From Polynucleobacter nymphae (GTDB lineage: Bacteria; Pseudomonadota; Gammaproteobacteria; Burkholderiales; Burkholderiaceae), in the NCBI RefSeq assembly GCF_018882155.1, contig NZ_JACVPA010000001.1, positions 1,488,001-1,552,000 of the forward strand: a stretch of DNA of 64,000 nucleotides, given 5' to 3'. Positions within the stretch are counted from its first letter, which is position 1; the number at the start of each line of letters is the position of its first letter. Under the pieces are notes generated by a model. It was not told the origin of the DNA, did not search any database, and saw only the letters and a program-made list of their open reading frames with translations. Made by a program: the position numbers and the translations under genes. This document shows, one piece after another, positions 43,373-53,634 of this stretch.

Positions 43373-44809
43373 ATGCTACGAGCAACAAAAATTATTGCAA
43401 CTCTAGGACCAGCATCTGAAAAGCCTGAGGTACTCCGCGACATGATTCGCGCAGGTGTTGATGTGGTGCGGATGAACTTTTCACATGGCACTGTGGCTGA
43501 TCATAAAGCGCGTCATGATTTAGTCAGAAGTATTTCTGCGGAAGTTGGCAAAGAGGTTGGCATCATGGCCGATCTGCAGGGTCCTAAGATTCGTGTGGGT
43601 AAATTTGCAAACAGCAAAATTCTTCTCAAAGAGGGCGAAAAGTTTATTCTGGATGTCACTTGCGAGCTCGGTGATCAAGGACGTGTAGGACTTGACTACA
43701 AAGAGTTGCCTAATGATGTGAAGCCGGGTGACCGCCTCTTATTGAATGATGGCTTGGTTGTACTACGCGTTGAGAGTGTTAAGGGTGGAGAAATTTTTAC
43801 GCTCGTGGAGCAAGGCGGCCCACTTTCCAACAACAAAGGCATCAATCGTGCCGGTGGCGGTTTGACAGCACCAGCACTTACCGAAAAAGATATTGCTGAT
43901 TTAGATGCTGCAATTGCGATGGGCGTTGATTTCTTGGCTATTAGCTTTCCAAAAGATGGCGCTGATATGGCGTATGCCCGTAAGTTAGCTGATGCAGCTA
44001 GTGCTAAATATGGTGTTGGCAAAGTGAGAACCATTGCTAAAGTCGAGCGTGCTGAAGCTATTGAACCTAAGGCACTCAAAAGCATTATTGCGCAAAGTGA
44101 TGGCATTATGGTTGCCCGCGGTGACCTTGCTATTGAGGTTGGAAACGCCGCAGTACCGGCATTACAAAAGCGCATGATTGATTGGGCGCGTAAGGCTGAT
44201 AAATTTACGATTACTGCAACGCAAATGATGGAGTCCATGATTAATGCTCCAGTGCCTACGCGTGCTGAAGTCAGTGACGTAGCCAATGCCGTATTAGATG
44301 GTACAGACGCTGTGATGCTTTCCGCAGAATCTGCTGCTGGCTCATATCCAGTGCAAACGATTAAAGCAATGGCAGAGATTTGTGTCGAGGCCGAGAAATC
44401 AGATCCAGTGAAATTAGATACCGATTTTTTAGATCAAACCTTTGCCCGCATTGATCAAACAATTGCCTTAGGTGCTTTATTTACTGCGCATCATTTGCAT
44501 GCAAATGCGATTGCTGCCCTGACAGACTCTGGCTCAACTCCAATTTGGATGAGTCGTCATAATATTCATGTGCCTATCTTTGCATTGACTTCAAAGATTG
44601 CGACCCAAAGAGCCTTAAGCACTTATCGAAATGTCACACCAATTGGCTTGGATTACACCAAGGACCGCGATACTGCCCTGCAAGAAGTAGAAGCTTGCTT
44701 GAAGAAGGCTGGTGCAGTTAAAAAGGGTGATACCGTAGTGTTGACCTCGGGTGAGCCGATGGGTGAACCTGGTGGCACGAATACTCTTAAGATTGTTCAC
44801 GTGAAGTGA
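43373..44809 (+). CDS. pyk: Pyruvate kinase
   Basis: 478 residues. ATKIIATLGPASEKPEVLRD, MNFSHGT, then IAKVERAEAIE and the signature DGIMVARGDLAIEVG, with TATQMMESMI after it. It converts phosphoenolpyruvate and ADP to pyruvate and ATP. It starts 2 bases after pgk, so the two are almost certainly translated from one mRNA. Confidence 0.98.
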   Translation: MLRATKIIATLGPASEKPEVLRDMIRAGVDVVRMNFSHGTVADHKARHDLVRSISAEVGKEVGIMADLQGPKIRVGKFANSKILLKEGEKFILDVTCELGDQGRVGLDYKELPNDVKPGDRLLLNDGLVVLRVESVKGGEIFTLVEQGGPLSNNKGINRAGGGLTAPALTEKDIADLDAAIAMGVDFLAISFPKDGADMAYARKLADAASAKYGVGKVRTIAKVERAEAIEPKALKSIIAQSDGIMVARGDLAIEVGNAAVPALQKRMIDWARKADKFTITATQMMESMINAPVPTRAEVSDVANAVLDGTDAVMLSAESAAGSYPVQTIKAMAEICVEAEKSDPVKLDTDFLDQTFARIDQTIALGALFTAHHLHANAIAALTDSGSTPIWMSRHNIHVPIFALTSKIATQRALSTYRNVTPIGLDYTKDRDTALQEVEACLKKAGAVKKGDTVVLTSGEPMGEPGGTNTLKIVHVK

Positions 44810-44855
44810 CTTGTACATTGATTAACTATTTATTTATATCTATTAAGAGAACATC

Positions 44856-45920
44856 ATGGCTTTAGTATCATTACGACAACTTTTGGATCATGCTGCTGAA
44901 AACGGTTATGGCTTGCCGGCATTTAACGTCAATAACCTTGAACAGGTCACGGCAATTATGGAAGCAGCCAATGAGGCTGACTCGCCGGTCATCATGCAGG
45001 CATCTGCTGGCGCGCGTAAATATGCTGGCGAAGCATTTTTACGTCACTTGATCTCTGCTGCTGTCGAAGCATACCCACATATTCCAGTTGTAATGCATCA
45101 AGATCATGGCCAAAGTCCGGCTGTCTGTATGGCGGCAATTAAGAGCGGCTTTACTAGCGTGATGATGGATGGCTCGCTTGAAGCTGATGGCAAAACGGTT
45201 GCCAGTTACGAGTACAACTTAGCCGTCTCCCAGGAAGTTGTGAAGTTTTCTCACTCCATTGGAGTTACTGTGGAAGCAGAGCTTGGAGTCTTGGGCTCTT
45301 TAGAAACGATGCAGGGCGACAAAGAAGATGGTCATGGCGCTGACGGCAAGATGACTCGTGAACAGTTATTGACAGATGTTGAGCAGGCCGCTGACTTTGT
45401 GAAAGCAACTCAGTGCGATGCTTTAGCGATTGCAATTGGGACTAGCCACGGCGCTTATAAATTTACTAAAAAGCCTACTGGTGATATTTTAGCGATTGAC
45501 CGCATTAAAGAAATTCATGCGCGTATTCCGAATACGCACTTAGTAATGCATGGTTCGTCTAGCGTCCCTCAAGAGTTACTTGCGGAGATTCGTGAGTTTG
45601 GTGGTGATATGAAAGAAACTTACGGTGTGCCTGTTGAGGAGATTCAAGAAGGTATTAAGAACGGTGTTCGTAAGATCAATATTGATACCGACATTCGCTT
45701 AGCAATGACTGGCGCTGTCCGCCGTTATCTCATGGAGAACCCCGGTAAGTTTGATCCCCGTGACTATCTGAAGCCAGCCCGTGAAGCTGCTAAGAAGATT
45801 TGCATTGCCCGCTTTCAGGCCTTTGGATCTGCTGGCCAGGCATCTAAAATCAAACCTATTCCTCTAGAGAAAATGGCTGAACTCTATAAGAGCGGCAAGC
45901 TCACTCAGATCGTGAAGTGA
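44856..45920 (+). CDS. fba: Fructose-bisphosphate aldolase, class II
   Basis: 354 residues, the length of the so-called Calvin-cycle subtype found in many proteobacteria. Zinc-site segments are visible: [20 protein letters not shown], and [12 protein letters not shown]. It interconverts fructose 1,6-bisphosphate and two triose phosphates. No RuBisCO or phosphoribulokinase genes are present, so this is ordinary central carbon metabolism. purC starts 7 bases after its stop. Confidence 0.97.
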   Translation: MALVSLRQLLDHAAENGYGLPAFNVNNLEQVTAIMEAANEADSPVIMQASAGARKYAGEAFLRHLISAAVEAYPHIPVVMHQDHGQSPAVCMAAIKSGFTSVMMDGSLEADGKTVASYEYNLAVSQEVVKFSHSIGVTVEAELGVLGSLETMQGDKEDGHGADGKMTREQLLTDVEQAADFVKATQCDALAIAIGTSHGAYKFTKKPTGDILAIDRIKEIHARIPNTHLVMHGSSSVPQELLAEIREFGGDMKETYGVPVEEIQEGIKNGVRKINIDTDIRLAMTGAVRRYLMENPGKFDPRDYLKPAREAAKKICIARFQAFGSAGQASKIKPIPLEKMAELYKSGKLTQIVK

Positions 45921-45927
45921 ATTAAAG

Positions 45928-46824
45928 ATGCCAGCTTTGTATGCCACCTCTATTAAGTCATTACCTTTACTTTCTAAAGGTAAGGTACGTGATGTTTACG
46001 CCCTGGATCACGATAAATTATTGATGATTACCACTGATCGCTTATCTGCATTTGATGTAGTAATGGGCGAGCCGATTCCTGAGAAGGGTATCGTTCTTAA
46101 TCAGATGGCTAATTTTTGGTTTGATAAATTAGCGTCAGTCATTCCAAATCATTTAACTGGAATTGATCCTACTAGTGTTGTGACTTCTGATGAAGTTTCT
46201 CAGGTGAAGGGCCGTGCCGTAGTCGCTAAGCGCTTAAAGCCAATTTTGGTAGAGGCGGTAGTGCGTGGTTATTTGGCTGGTAGCGGCTGGAAAGACTATA
46301 AAGAAAGTGGCAAGGTTTGCGGAATTACATTGCCTGCTGGCTTAGAGAATGCTCAAAAATTACCTGAGCCGATTTTTACGCCTGCCGCTAAAGCAGAAGC
46401 AGGTGATCATGACGAAAACATTTCATTTGAGAAAGTTGTTGAACTCATTGGTGAGAAATTAGCCAATCAAATTCGTGAAATCAGTATTCGTTTATATAAA
46501 GAAGCCTCTGAATACGCTGCGACTCGTGGAATTATTATTGCCGATACCAAATTTGAATTTGGCCTAGATGATTCTGGTCAATTGGTTTTAATGGATGAGA
46601 TCCTTACTGCGGACTCTTCTCGCTTCTGGCCATCAGAAACCTATTATGTGGGCTCAAATCCACCATCTTATGACAAGCAATTTGTACGCGATTGGCTAGA
46701 AACCGCCCAAGTAAATGGCAAGTTATGGCCTAAGACTGCCCCCGCACCGCAGTTACCAGCGGATATTATCGAAAAGACAGCCCAAAAGTATCGTGAAGCT
46801 CTGAATCGTTTAACTCAGGGATAA
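45928..46824 (+). CDS. purC: Phosphoribosylaminoimidazole-succinocarboxamide synthase
   Basis: 298 residues, a SAICAR synthetase. Seen are [48 protein letters not shown] and [15 protein letters not shown]. It joins aspartate to CAIR in purine synthesis. The neighbours purE and purK act immediately before it in the pathway, so the cluster converts AIR to SAICAR. Confidence 0.98.
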   Translation: MPALYATSIKSLPLLSKGKVRDVYALDHDKLLMITTDRLSAFDVVMGEPIPEKGIVLNQMANFWFDKLASVIPNHLTGIDPTSVVTSDEVSQVKGRAVVAKRLKPILVEAVVRGYLAGSGWKDYKESGKVCGITLPAGLENAQKLPEPIFTPAAKAEAGDHDENISFEKVVELIGEKLANQIREISIRLYKEASEYAATRGIIIADTKFEFGLDDSGQLVLMDEILTADSSRFWPSETYYVGSNPPSYDKQFVRDWLETAQVNGKLWPKTAPAPQLPADIIEKTAQKYREALNRLTQG

Positions 46825-46864
46825 TGGAGTACTCAGTAAATATTTAGGGTATTTGGAGAGGTAA

Positions 46865-47359
46865 ATGAGCAAGAAGCCAATAGTCGGAATAGTAATGGGC
46901 TCCAATTCAGATTGGGACACTATGCAGCACGCCGCTCAGATGCTGGAGCAATTTGACATTGCTCACGAGGCTAAAGTACTCTCAGCGCATCGTATGCCAG
47001 ATGATATGTTTCAGTATGCAGAAGATGCTCAGGCCAATGGCTTGCAGGCCATCATAGCTGGTGCAGGTGGTGCAGCGCACTTACCAGGCATGCTTGCTTC
47101 TAAAACCATTGTTCCGGTTTATGGTGTTCCAGTTGCCAGCAAATACTTGCGCGGTGAAGATTCTTTATATTCCATCGTGCAAATGCCAAAAGGTGTTCCA
47201 GTTGCTACTTTTGCGATTGGTGAGGCTGGTGCAGCTAATGCTGCCCTACATGTCATTGCTAGTCTCGCATTACATGATGCAGATCTTGCCAAACGTCTTA
47301 CAGAGTTTCGAGCAAAGCAATCTGATACTTCACGATCTATGAATTTGCCGGGATATTAA
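46865..47359 (+). CDS. purE: N5-CAIR mutase, catalytic subunit PurE
   Basis: 164 residues. The class I PurE pattern is clear: IVMGSNSDWDTMQHAA, VLSAHRMPD with the active-site His, then AGAGGAAHLPGM and GVPVA. It moves the carboxyl group from N5-CAIR to make CAIR. A GGAGAGG ribosome site precedes it. purK follows after 4 bases. Confidence 0.98.
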   Translation: MSKKPIVGIVMGSNSDWDTMQHAAQMLEQFDIAHEAKVLSAHRMPDDMFQYAEDAQANGLQAIIAGAGGAAHLPGMLASKTIVPVYGVPVASKYLRGEDSLYSIVQMPKGVPVATFAIGEAGAANAALHVIASLALHDADLAKRLTEFRAKQSDTSRSMNLPGY

Positions 47360-47363
47360 TTAC

Positions 47364-48548
47364 ATGGCAGATCGTCTGGAGCCCATCTTGCCGGGCTCGT
47401 ATTTAGGAATATTGGGTGGCGGTCAACTGGGGCGTATGTTTACTCAGGCTGCACAAGCAATGGGATATAAAGTTTGTGTTTTAGATCCTGACTCTGATAG
47501 CCCTGCTGGTTCAATTGCAGAAAAATTTATTCAAGCGGATTACACCAACTCAATTGCTCTAAAAGAAATGGCAGCTTTATGTGCGGCCGTCAGTACTGAA
47601 TTTGAAAATGTGCCAGCACAAGCTCTAGACGATCTAGAATCTCTGGGAGTTTTTGTAGCACCTCGCAGTAGTTGCGTCTCTTTGGCGCAAAATCGGATTG
47701 CTGAGAAGAAATTCCTAGCTACCTGGAAGTCTGAAACCAATATTGGTCCTGTACCCTATTTTGTAATCGAACATGATGCTGATATTGCGCATGTTCCTAC
47801 AGATCTTTTTCCTGGAATCTTAAAGACTGCTCGCATGGGTTATGACGGCAAAGGCCAGGTAACTATTGACGATACTGAAGGTTTGATTGCTGCATGGAAC
47901 CATTTTGAGCGTGTGCCGTGTGTTCTTGAAAAGCGTATGGAGTTAGATTTTGAGGTTTCTGCTTTAGTAGTGCGCGGTCATGATGATGTAGTTGTAGCTT
48001 ATCCAGTTTCTCAAAACATTCATCGTAGCGGTATCTTACATACCTCTACCGTACCAGCTCCATCGCTAAAGCCCGCGCAAGAGAAAAAGATTGTTGATGC
48101 AGCGAAAGCACTGATTCGGAAGATTGATTATGTCGGTGTTCTCTGCATTGAATTTTTTGTTCTTAAGAATGGCGAGATTGTTGCCAATGAAATCGCACCT
48201 CGTCCACATAACTCCGGGCACTACACTATGGATGCTTGTGTCAGTAGCCAGTTTGAGCAGCAAGTAAGAGCAATGGCTCGTTTGCCTTTAGGAGATACAC
48301 GACAATTAGCACCAGTTTCGATGTTAAATTTGTTAGGCGATCTTTGGTTTGAAGGCAGTGAAGATAAAGCAAGAGAACCCGCTTGGAATAAAGTACTTGC
48401 ACATCCTGATGCAAAATTACATCTTTACGGTAAATCCGCTCCTCGCATCGGCAGAAAGATGGGCCACATCAACTGCTTGGGCGAAGCATTGAATGAGGCT
48501 CGCCAAAATTGTGCTGCTGTAGCTACTGAATTAGGCATCGAGCCCTAG
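47364..48548 (+). CDS. purK: N5-CAIR synthase PurK
   Basis: 394 residues of the ATP-grasp type: GILGGGQLGRMFTQAAQAMG, then GYDGKGQ and EIAPRPHNSGHYTMDACV. It makes N5-CAIR from AIR, bicarbonate and ATP, feeding PurE. The next gene, the threonylcarbamoyl-AMP synthase, starts one base after its stop. Confidence 0.98.
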   Translation: MADRLEPILPGSYLGILGGGQLGRMFTQAAQAMGYKVCVLDPDSDSPAGSIAEKFIQADYTNSIALKEMAALCAAVSTEFENVPAQALDDLESLGVFVAPRSSCVSLAQNRIAEKKFLATWKSETNIGPVPYFVIEHDADIAHVPTDLFPGILKTARMGYDGKGQVTIDDTEGLIAAWNHFERVPCVLEKRMELDFEVSALVVRGHDDVVVAYPVSQNIHRSGILHTSTVPAPSLKPAQEKKIVDAAKALIRKIDYVGVLCIEFFVLKNGEIVANEIAPRPHNSGHYTMDACVSSQFEQQVRAMARLPLGDTRQLAPVSMLNLLGDLWFEGSEDKAREPAWNKVLAHPDAKLHLYGKSAPRIGRKMGHINCLGEALNEARQNCAAVATELGIEP

Positions 48549-48549
48549 A

Positions 48550-49644
48550 ATGTCCACCGATAGTACGCCACTGCAATCTTCTGCAGTGATCAATGAAGCA
48601 GTTCAGACTTTGCGTGATGGCGGTTTGGTTGCGTTTCCAACAGAGACTGTATATGGACTAGGAGCAGATGCAAGAAATCCAGAGGCCATTAACAAAATCT
48701 TCAGCACCAAAGGTAGACCAGCGAATCATCCACTGATTGTGCATTTAGCTGCGCCTGATAAATTTGATCAAACCCAAGTAGATTGGGTGCCATTAGTAGC
48801 GCCCTGGGTAAGAGATTTATCTGAAGATGCGTTAAAGCTGGTTAATGCATTTTGGCCAGGACCTCTAACCTTAGTCTTTAAAAAAGATAAGAGCGTTCTC
48901 AATAAATTAACTGGTGGTCAGGATACTGTTGCTATTCGTGCACCCGCACATCCAATGGCTCAGGAGTTATTAAGGAAATTTAAGGGTGGCGTTGTCGCAC
49001 CATCTGCTAATCGTTTTGGCAAAGTATCTCCAACTAGTGCTGCTGATGTACGTAATGAATTTGAGGATATTCTTGATCTGATGATCTTGGACGGCGGTGA
49101 CTGTGAGCTTGGGATTGAATCAACCATTATTGATATGTCTTCTGGTGATAAAGCTATTCTGCTTCGTCCAGGCGTAATAACTCCAAAAGAGATCTTTGCT
49201 AAGACTGGCATTAAGGTATACCAAGCTGGCGAGACAAAGCATGAGCGCCATGAGCTTGCATTGCCAAGAGTTTCAGGAAGCTTAAGGGCGCATTACGCAC
49301 CAAATACCCCATTGCGGCTCTATGCACCCGGTCGCGTTTTGGATGCGCTAAGCGAATTTCCGGATACGAAGTCTCGTGTGGCAGTTGCAGTTTGGGATTC
49401 AGAATCCTCTTTGAGTGAGGATGGTCATCCATCTGTTCATTTTGAAGAAGTGGAAGTACCAAGTGACAGCAGTGGTTTTGCTAATCGCCTGTATCGTTCA
49501 TTACGCGATTTAGATCAACAAGGTTGGGATTTAATTTTATTTCCTGAGCCACCCCCTGGTGAAGAATGGGATGGCGTTAGAGATCGACTTCAGCGTGCGT
49601 GTTTTGGCTCTGGACCATCTTCAAGCAGCCAAGATAGCAATTGA
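48550..49644 (+). CDS. Threonylcarbamoyl-AMP synthase (Sua5-type, two-domain)
   Basis: 364 residues. The N-terminal YrdC domain (GGLVAFPTETVYGLGADA, PANHPLIVH, VAPSANRFG) makes threonylcarbamoyl-AMP for the t6A37 modification of ANN-decoding tRNAs. A C-terminal Sua5 domain (from about residue 225) makes it longer than the single-domain TsaC. It begins one base after purK, so it lies in the purine transcript. Its last 55 bases overlap the convergent dacB, in a Ser-rich tail. Confidence 0.95.
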   Translation: MSTDSTPLQSSAVINEAVQTLRDGGLVAFPTETVYGLGADARNPEAINKIFSTKGRPANHPLIVHLAAPDKFDQTQVDWVPLVAPWVRDLSEDALKLVNAFWPGPLTLVFKKDKSVLNKLTGGQDTVAIRAPAHPMAQELLRKFKGGVVAPSANRFGKVSPTSAADVRNEFEDILDLMILDGGDCELGIESTIIDMSSGDKAILLRPGVITPKEIFAKTGIKVYQAGETKHERHELALPRVSGSLRAHYAPNTPLRLYAPGRVLDALSEFPDTKSRVAVAVWDSESSLSEDGHPSVHFEEVEVPSDSSGFANRLYRSLRDLDQQGWDLILFPEPPPGEEWDGVRDRLQRACFGSGPSSSSQDSN

Positions 49645-51134
49645 TCATGCGCCTCTAAACCTCTCCAAGCGTTTGGGTGATTGATAAATGAAGTCACTGC
49701 ATATAGCTTTCCAGATTTACTTATTACATAGCCTGAGATAGCGCGTACATCAGCAAGTGAACCCGTCTTAATCCTGGCCTCAGGCTTTTTCTTAAGATGT
49801 AAAAATTTACGCAGTTGTGTCATCAGACGACTTCTCATCGTGCCATCAGTGCCAGCAATCGGAAGACTGTTATAGAAAGCCTCTCCGACTGGCAAATTAC
49901 GTGCAGTAAATAAAAGTTGATTCATTTGCTCTGCTGAAATAGCCTCATTGCGTGATAAGCCTGAACCGTTTTCAATCACCAAGCCAGGAAAATCCAAGCC
50001 ATTTTGCTTGAGCCAACCCTGAATAACTAATTCTCCATTAAAAGTGGTGGCGGGCTTACCCATTTTTTCTAGGGCTAATGTCAAAAGAAGTTGGCGTGCC
50101 ATGACATTATTTGAATACTTATTAATATCAATCACATCATCGGCAAGATTGATCCCTTCAAACTGTAGAAGGAGTCGTGCAGCAAGAGGTACATTCCCAT
50201 TTTTTCCAATAGGTGCTTTTGTCCATGTGCCACCTGATAGTTCCCAGGCAGCAGCAAAGCCTTGTGTCAAAAAAGTATTGGCATCCAGGGCAACTACATT
50301 GTAGTTAACACCTTTACAGGTACTAGGAAATGCCCCTGAAAACTGTGCCACCACTAATTGATCAGTTTTAGTTGTGCCCTCAGGATCTAAATTAAAACGA
50401 ATATCACTTTTCCAGTTATCACAAGTACGATCAACTAACTGCATTTGATTATCAATTTTGAGTTGCGAAAGCGTTGGCGTATAGCTAATGTCGATAAATT
50501 CAGCCGAGCGTGATTTACTTAGCTGAAAAGAGAGAGTACGAAATGAATACAGCAATGGATCAGGTGGCACATTGTATGCACGTAGGGCCTCTCCATCGAT
50601 AGTGTTGTGCTCCATAACGCTAGGGGCATAAGCGCTTCGATCAAAGAATAAGTTGCCGTCAATCTTTTGAATGCCAAGTCCTTTCAAGGACTTCATCAGT
50701 TTAGCCAGCTCTTCGGGAATGAGTTTTGGATCGCCAGTACCCTGTAAATATAAATTTCCTTTGAGAACACCCTGACGAATCAGACCGTCAGTGTAGATAT
50801 TGGTTCGCCAGCGATATTGGGGCCCCAAAATATCTAAACCTGCAAGTGTTGTCAGCAGCTTCATGGTTGATGCTGGGTTCATGGCTTCGGCAGCTCGCCA
50901 ATCTAAGATATTTTTTGCAGTATTTTTTCCTAGTCGATCAGCTCCAATTTCTATTACTGAAATACTTACAGTGTCTTTTGGAATTTGATTGCGCTCTAGG
51001 CTACTTATAACTGCCTGCGGTAGGGTTATACGTGCTTCCTCAGCCTTCGCTGGTAACACGAAAAGGCAAAACCCAGTCCAGAGGACAGTTAGCATTAGAG
51101 AAATGAGATGAGGTATGGGCCGCTGCATTCCCAA
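49590..51134 (-). CDS. dacB: D-alanyl-D-alanine carboxypeptidase/endopeptidase (PBP4)
   Basis: 514 residues with a signal peptide (cleavage near AKA). The three penicillin-binding motifs are present: SxxK in NPASTMKLLTTL, SxN in KYSNNVMARQ, and KTG in RIKTGSLADV. The long insert between the first two motifs is typical of class C PBP4. It trims peptidoglycan in the periplasm. The C-terminus overlaps the Sua5-type gene on the other strand. Confidence 0.96.
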   Translation of the reverse strand: MGMQRPIPHLISLMLTVLWTGFCLFVLPAKAEEARITLPQAVISSLERNQIPKDTVSISVIEIGADRLGKNTAKNILDWRAAEAMNPASTMKLLTTLAGLDILGPQYRWRTNIYTDGLIRQGVLKGNLYLQGTGDPKLIPEELAKLMKSLKGLGIQKIDGNLFFDRSAYAPSVMEHNTIDGEALRAYNVPPDPLLYSFRTLSFQLSKSRSAEFIDISYTPTLSQLKIDNQMQLVDRTCDNWKSDIRFNLDPEGTTKTDQLVVAQFSGAFPSTCKGVNYNVVALDANTFLTQGFAAAWELSGGTWTKAPIGKNGNVPLAARLLLQFEGINLADDVIDINKYSNNVMARQLLLTLALEKMGKPATTFNGELVIQGWLKQNGLDFPGLVIENGSGLSRNEAISAEQMNQLLFTARNLPVGEAFYNSLPIAGTDGTMRSRLMTQLRKFLHLKKKPEARIKTGSLADVRAISGYVISKSGKLYAVTSFINHPNAWRGLEAHDQLLSWLLEDGPEPKHAR

Positions 51135-51177
51135 TAGGATAAACCCAGGGAGGCAGAAGGCAAAGCCATGTCCTTAA

Positions 51178-53634
51178 TTAATGGCTGGTATGCTTTGCCA
51201 TATAGGACTCAATGATCTGATTTTGCTCTTCCAGTAATTGAATGAATGCACTCACTCTGTCTGGCAAAGAGCCCTCAGTTGCTAAGCTTTCGCAGCACTG
51301 AACAAAGCGCTGAGCGCTCAGAAGTTGGGCGCCACCCTTAACCTTATGAATCATGCTTGCCAAGGTAGCTTCATCAACACTCTTAGTTGCAAGTATGGCA
51401 AGGGTTTCAATATGAACTTTTTTAATCTCTTCTAATATGACCAGAATATGGCTTGGATTTTTTTTCAAGAGATTGGAAAAGCACTCAAATGAGTATTCTC
51501 CAGGCACATCTACTACATTTTTAGCATCAACTATTTCTTGAGAAGTGAAATAACGAGTTAGCTCATTCTCTAATGTCATTAAGTTTAAAGGCTTGATAAG
51601 CACCCCATTCATGCCAGCAGCAAGAAATTGGTGTCGAGAATCTAAGGCATAAATATCTGCAGTAATGCCAATGATGACAATCTCATGATGGCCCAAAGAG
51701 CGAACGTGTTTTGCTAATTCTGAGCCCTGCATACCTGGGATAGATTGATCGGTAAGCAGAAGGTCGAAATGTTTCTTGGATAAGAGTTCAAGTGCCGTGT
51801 TTGCGCTTTCGCAAACCTGCACCTCGAGACCTAGGGCTTGCAATTGCAAGGAAAGAATTTGTCGACTCGCGGGGTGATCTTCAACTACCAATGCCTGAAG
51901 TAGGCGATTTTCATTCTGAGCCTGTTTAGAGACTAACCTCCGAGGAAATGAGTCTTCATCTGTAAGATTATTTTTGGATGCAGCAATACTGGTTCTGGGG
52001 AGCGCCACACAAAAATGAATATTGCTACCAAAGCCGGGCGCGCTTTCAAAATAGAGCTGACTGTTCATGGAGGTGATTAAATGATTGGTAATGGTGAGTC
52101 CTAAACCAGTACCATTTTGCTGATCTGTTTTACCTGAAACTTGTTCAAAAGCTTGAAGAGCGAGCTTAATTTCCTTAGTACCCATGCCAATTCCGGTATC
52201 AATGACTCTAAATTCAACCAACTGTCCCGCATGATCATCTGCTAGCACGCTGATTGAGAAATAGATCTCACCGTGATCGGTAAATTTAATGGCATTACTT
52301 AGTAAGTTTTGCAGAATTTGACGTAGTCGTAAGGTATCAATCATTAAGACAGCAGCAATTCGGGGGTCTTTGGAGGTATGTAGGGTCAGGTTCCGCTGGT
52401 TTGCCATGGTTGAGAATGCAGAATGAATGTCATCAATCAGAGTATTGAGACAGCAAGGCTCTAAATTTAAGGCGAGCTTGCCAGCCTCAATCTTGGAAAG
52501 GTCTAGCACTTGATTCAGAATGCCTAGCAATGATTGAGCCGAGGAATGGGCGCTCTTCAATAATGATTTTTCGTTTTCCGGAAATTGCCGACTACTCAGC
52601 AATAACTCTTGTACCCCCAAGATGGCATTCATCGGGGTGCGAATCTCATGGCTCATAGTCGCCAGAAAGGCAGATTTAGCGGCATTCGCCTTTTCGGCTA
52701 AATCTTTCGATGCAATTAAGCTTGCCGCCTCTTCTTCCTGAAGAGATTGCTTTTTTTGTAGACGCCACATTAAGAGACTGCCAAGCATCAATATAGAGAA
52801 GGTCGATAACCACGGAAGAGTGCTCCAATGAGAGTCTTTATTTGATGTGGAGTTGAAATCGCCAAATGCAACTAGTTGACCTGATTCAATGGGATCCAAT
52901 CCATTTAAAAAATAACTTAAGAGATTATGTAAGGGGGCGTCTTCATGAGAAATCATCCACCGATATGCAAAAGGCTCACGGCTGTATAAGCCATCTAGTC
53001 GAAGCTCTGGCTTATCGATTTTTTGGATTAGCTGATTAGCTAGTCGAATGGGCAATACTAAGGCCTCAATATCATTCTTGAGTAAATCGAAAATAAGTTT
53101 CTCGGCGTGGGAAGAAACACCGGCTTGAGATTGACGAGGTATTGGAGGACTTTCAAACCCGCGATCAAAATAGGCAATATTGGCAGGCGAAATGGATTCA
53201 ATTTTTTTAGGCCCCGTTGTCAGAATGGCATCATGCCCCCAAAAGATTGCCTCTGATAAAGAGCCAAACCTGAGGTATTCATCATTCATGGTTGGGGGAT
53301 CAATAATGAAATCGACTTCACCACTCGCTAGCTGATGAAGTCCTTCTTGCTCAGTTTTTCTCCACTTTGGTGAAAATTCTTGTCCCGTAAATTTCCCAAG
53401 TCGCTTGAGGAGACCGTAAAAGACCCCAGAATTCTTGTTATTCTTCTCAGCCTCTAAATAAGGCGCATATTTCTCATGAATGCTGAAGTTCACTATGGGA
53501 TGTTGATCGATCCATCGCTGTTCTGCTGGGCTCAGAGAATTGGCATAAACCATTCCATTGGCCTTATTCAACAACGGGCAAATGAGCAGTGACACACAGA
53601 CGATGAATCGATACATGCTTCTTTTAGCTTTCAA
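51178..53634 (-). CDS. BvgS/EvgS-like hybrid sensor histidine kinase
   Basis: 818 residues. Order: signal peptide or anchor (7-28), one solute-binding (SBP_bac_3-like) sensor of about 45-260, one membrane span (276-292), HisKA with His329 (MSHEIRTPMNAILG), HATPase with N447 and GTGLGLTI, a receiver with Asp629 (LLLTDQSIPGM), and an HPt domain with His763 (IHKVKGGAQ). This four-step phosphorelay chain is that of BvgS and EvgS, though without a PAS domain and with only one sensor lobe pair. It overlaps the response-regulator gene by 11 bases (or starts at ATG 53616 without overlap). The signal is unknown. Confidence 0.93.
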   Translation of the reverse strand: MKAKRSMYRFIVCVSLLICPLLNKANGMVYANSLSPAEQRWIDQHPIVNFSIHEKYAPYLEAEKNNKNSGVFYGLLKRLGKFTGQEFSPKWRKTEQEGLHQLASGEVDFIIDPPTMNDEYLRFGSLSEAIFWGHDAILTTGPKKIESISPANIAYFDRGFESPPIPRQSQAGVSSHAEKLIFDLLKNDIEALVLPIRLANQLIQKIDKPELRLDGLYSREPFAYRWMISHEDAPLHNLLSYFLNGLDPIESGQLVAFGDFNSTSNKDSHWSTLPWLSTFSILMLGSLLMWRLQKKQSLQEEEAASLIASKDLAEKANAAKSAFLATMSHEIRTPMNAILGVQELLLSSRQFPENEKSLLKSAHSSAQSLLGILNQVLDLSKIEAGKLALNLEPCCLNTLIDDIHSAFSTMANQRNLTLHTSKDPRIAAVLMIDTLRLRQILQNLLSNAIKFTDHGEIYFSISVLADDHAGQLVEFRVIDTGIGMGTKEIKLALQAFEQVSGKTDQQNGTGLGLTITNHLITSMNSQLYFESAPGFGSNIHFCVALPRTSIAASKNNLTDEDSFPRRLVSKQAQNENRLLQALVVEDHPASRQILSLQLQALGLEVQVCESANTALELLSKKHFDLLLTDQSIPGMQGSELAKHVRSLGHHEIVIIGITADIYALDSRHQFLAAGMNGVLIKPLNLMTLENELTRYFTSQEIVDAKNVVDVPGEYSFECFSNLLKKNPSHILVILEEIKKVHIETLAILATKSVDEATLASMIHKVKGGAQLLSAQRFVQCCESLATEGSLPDRVSAFIQLLEEQNQIIESYMAKHTSH

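Noticed and set aside
43696-44286. 196-residue open frame antisense to pyk
   Set aside because: It is a shadow of the pyk reading frame with Ser/Ala/Thr-rich composition and no ribosome site.
44856-45920. Calvin-cycle association of the class II aldolase
   Set aside because: The subtype name is only a family label; no RuBisCO or phosphoribulokinase is present and the neighbours are glycolytic.
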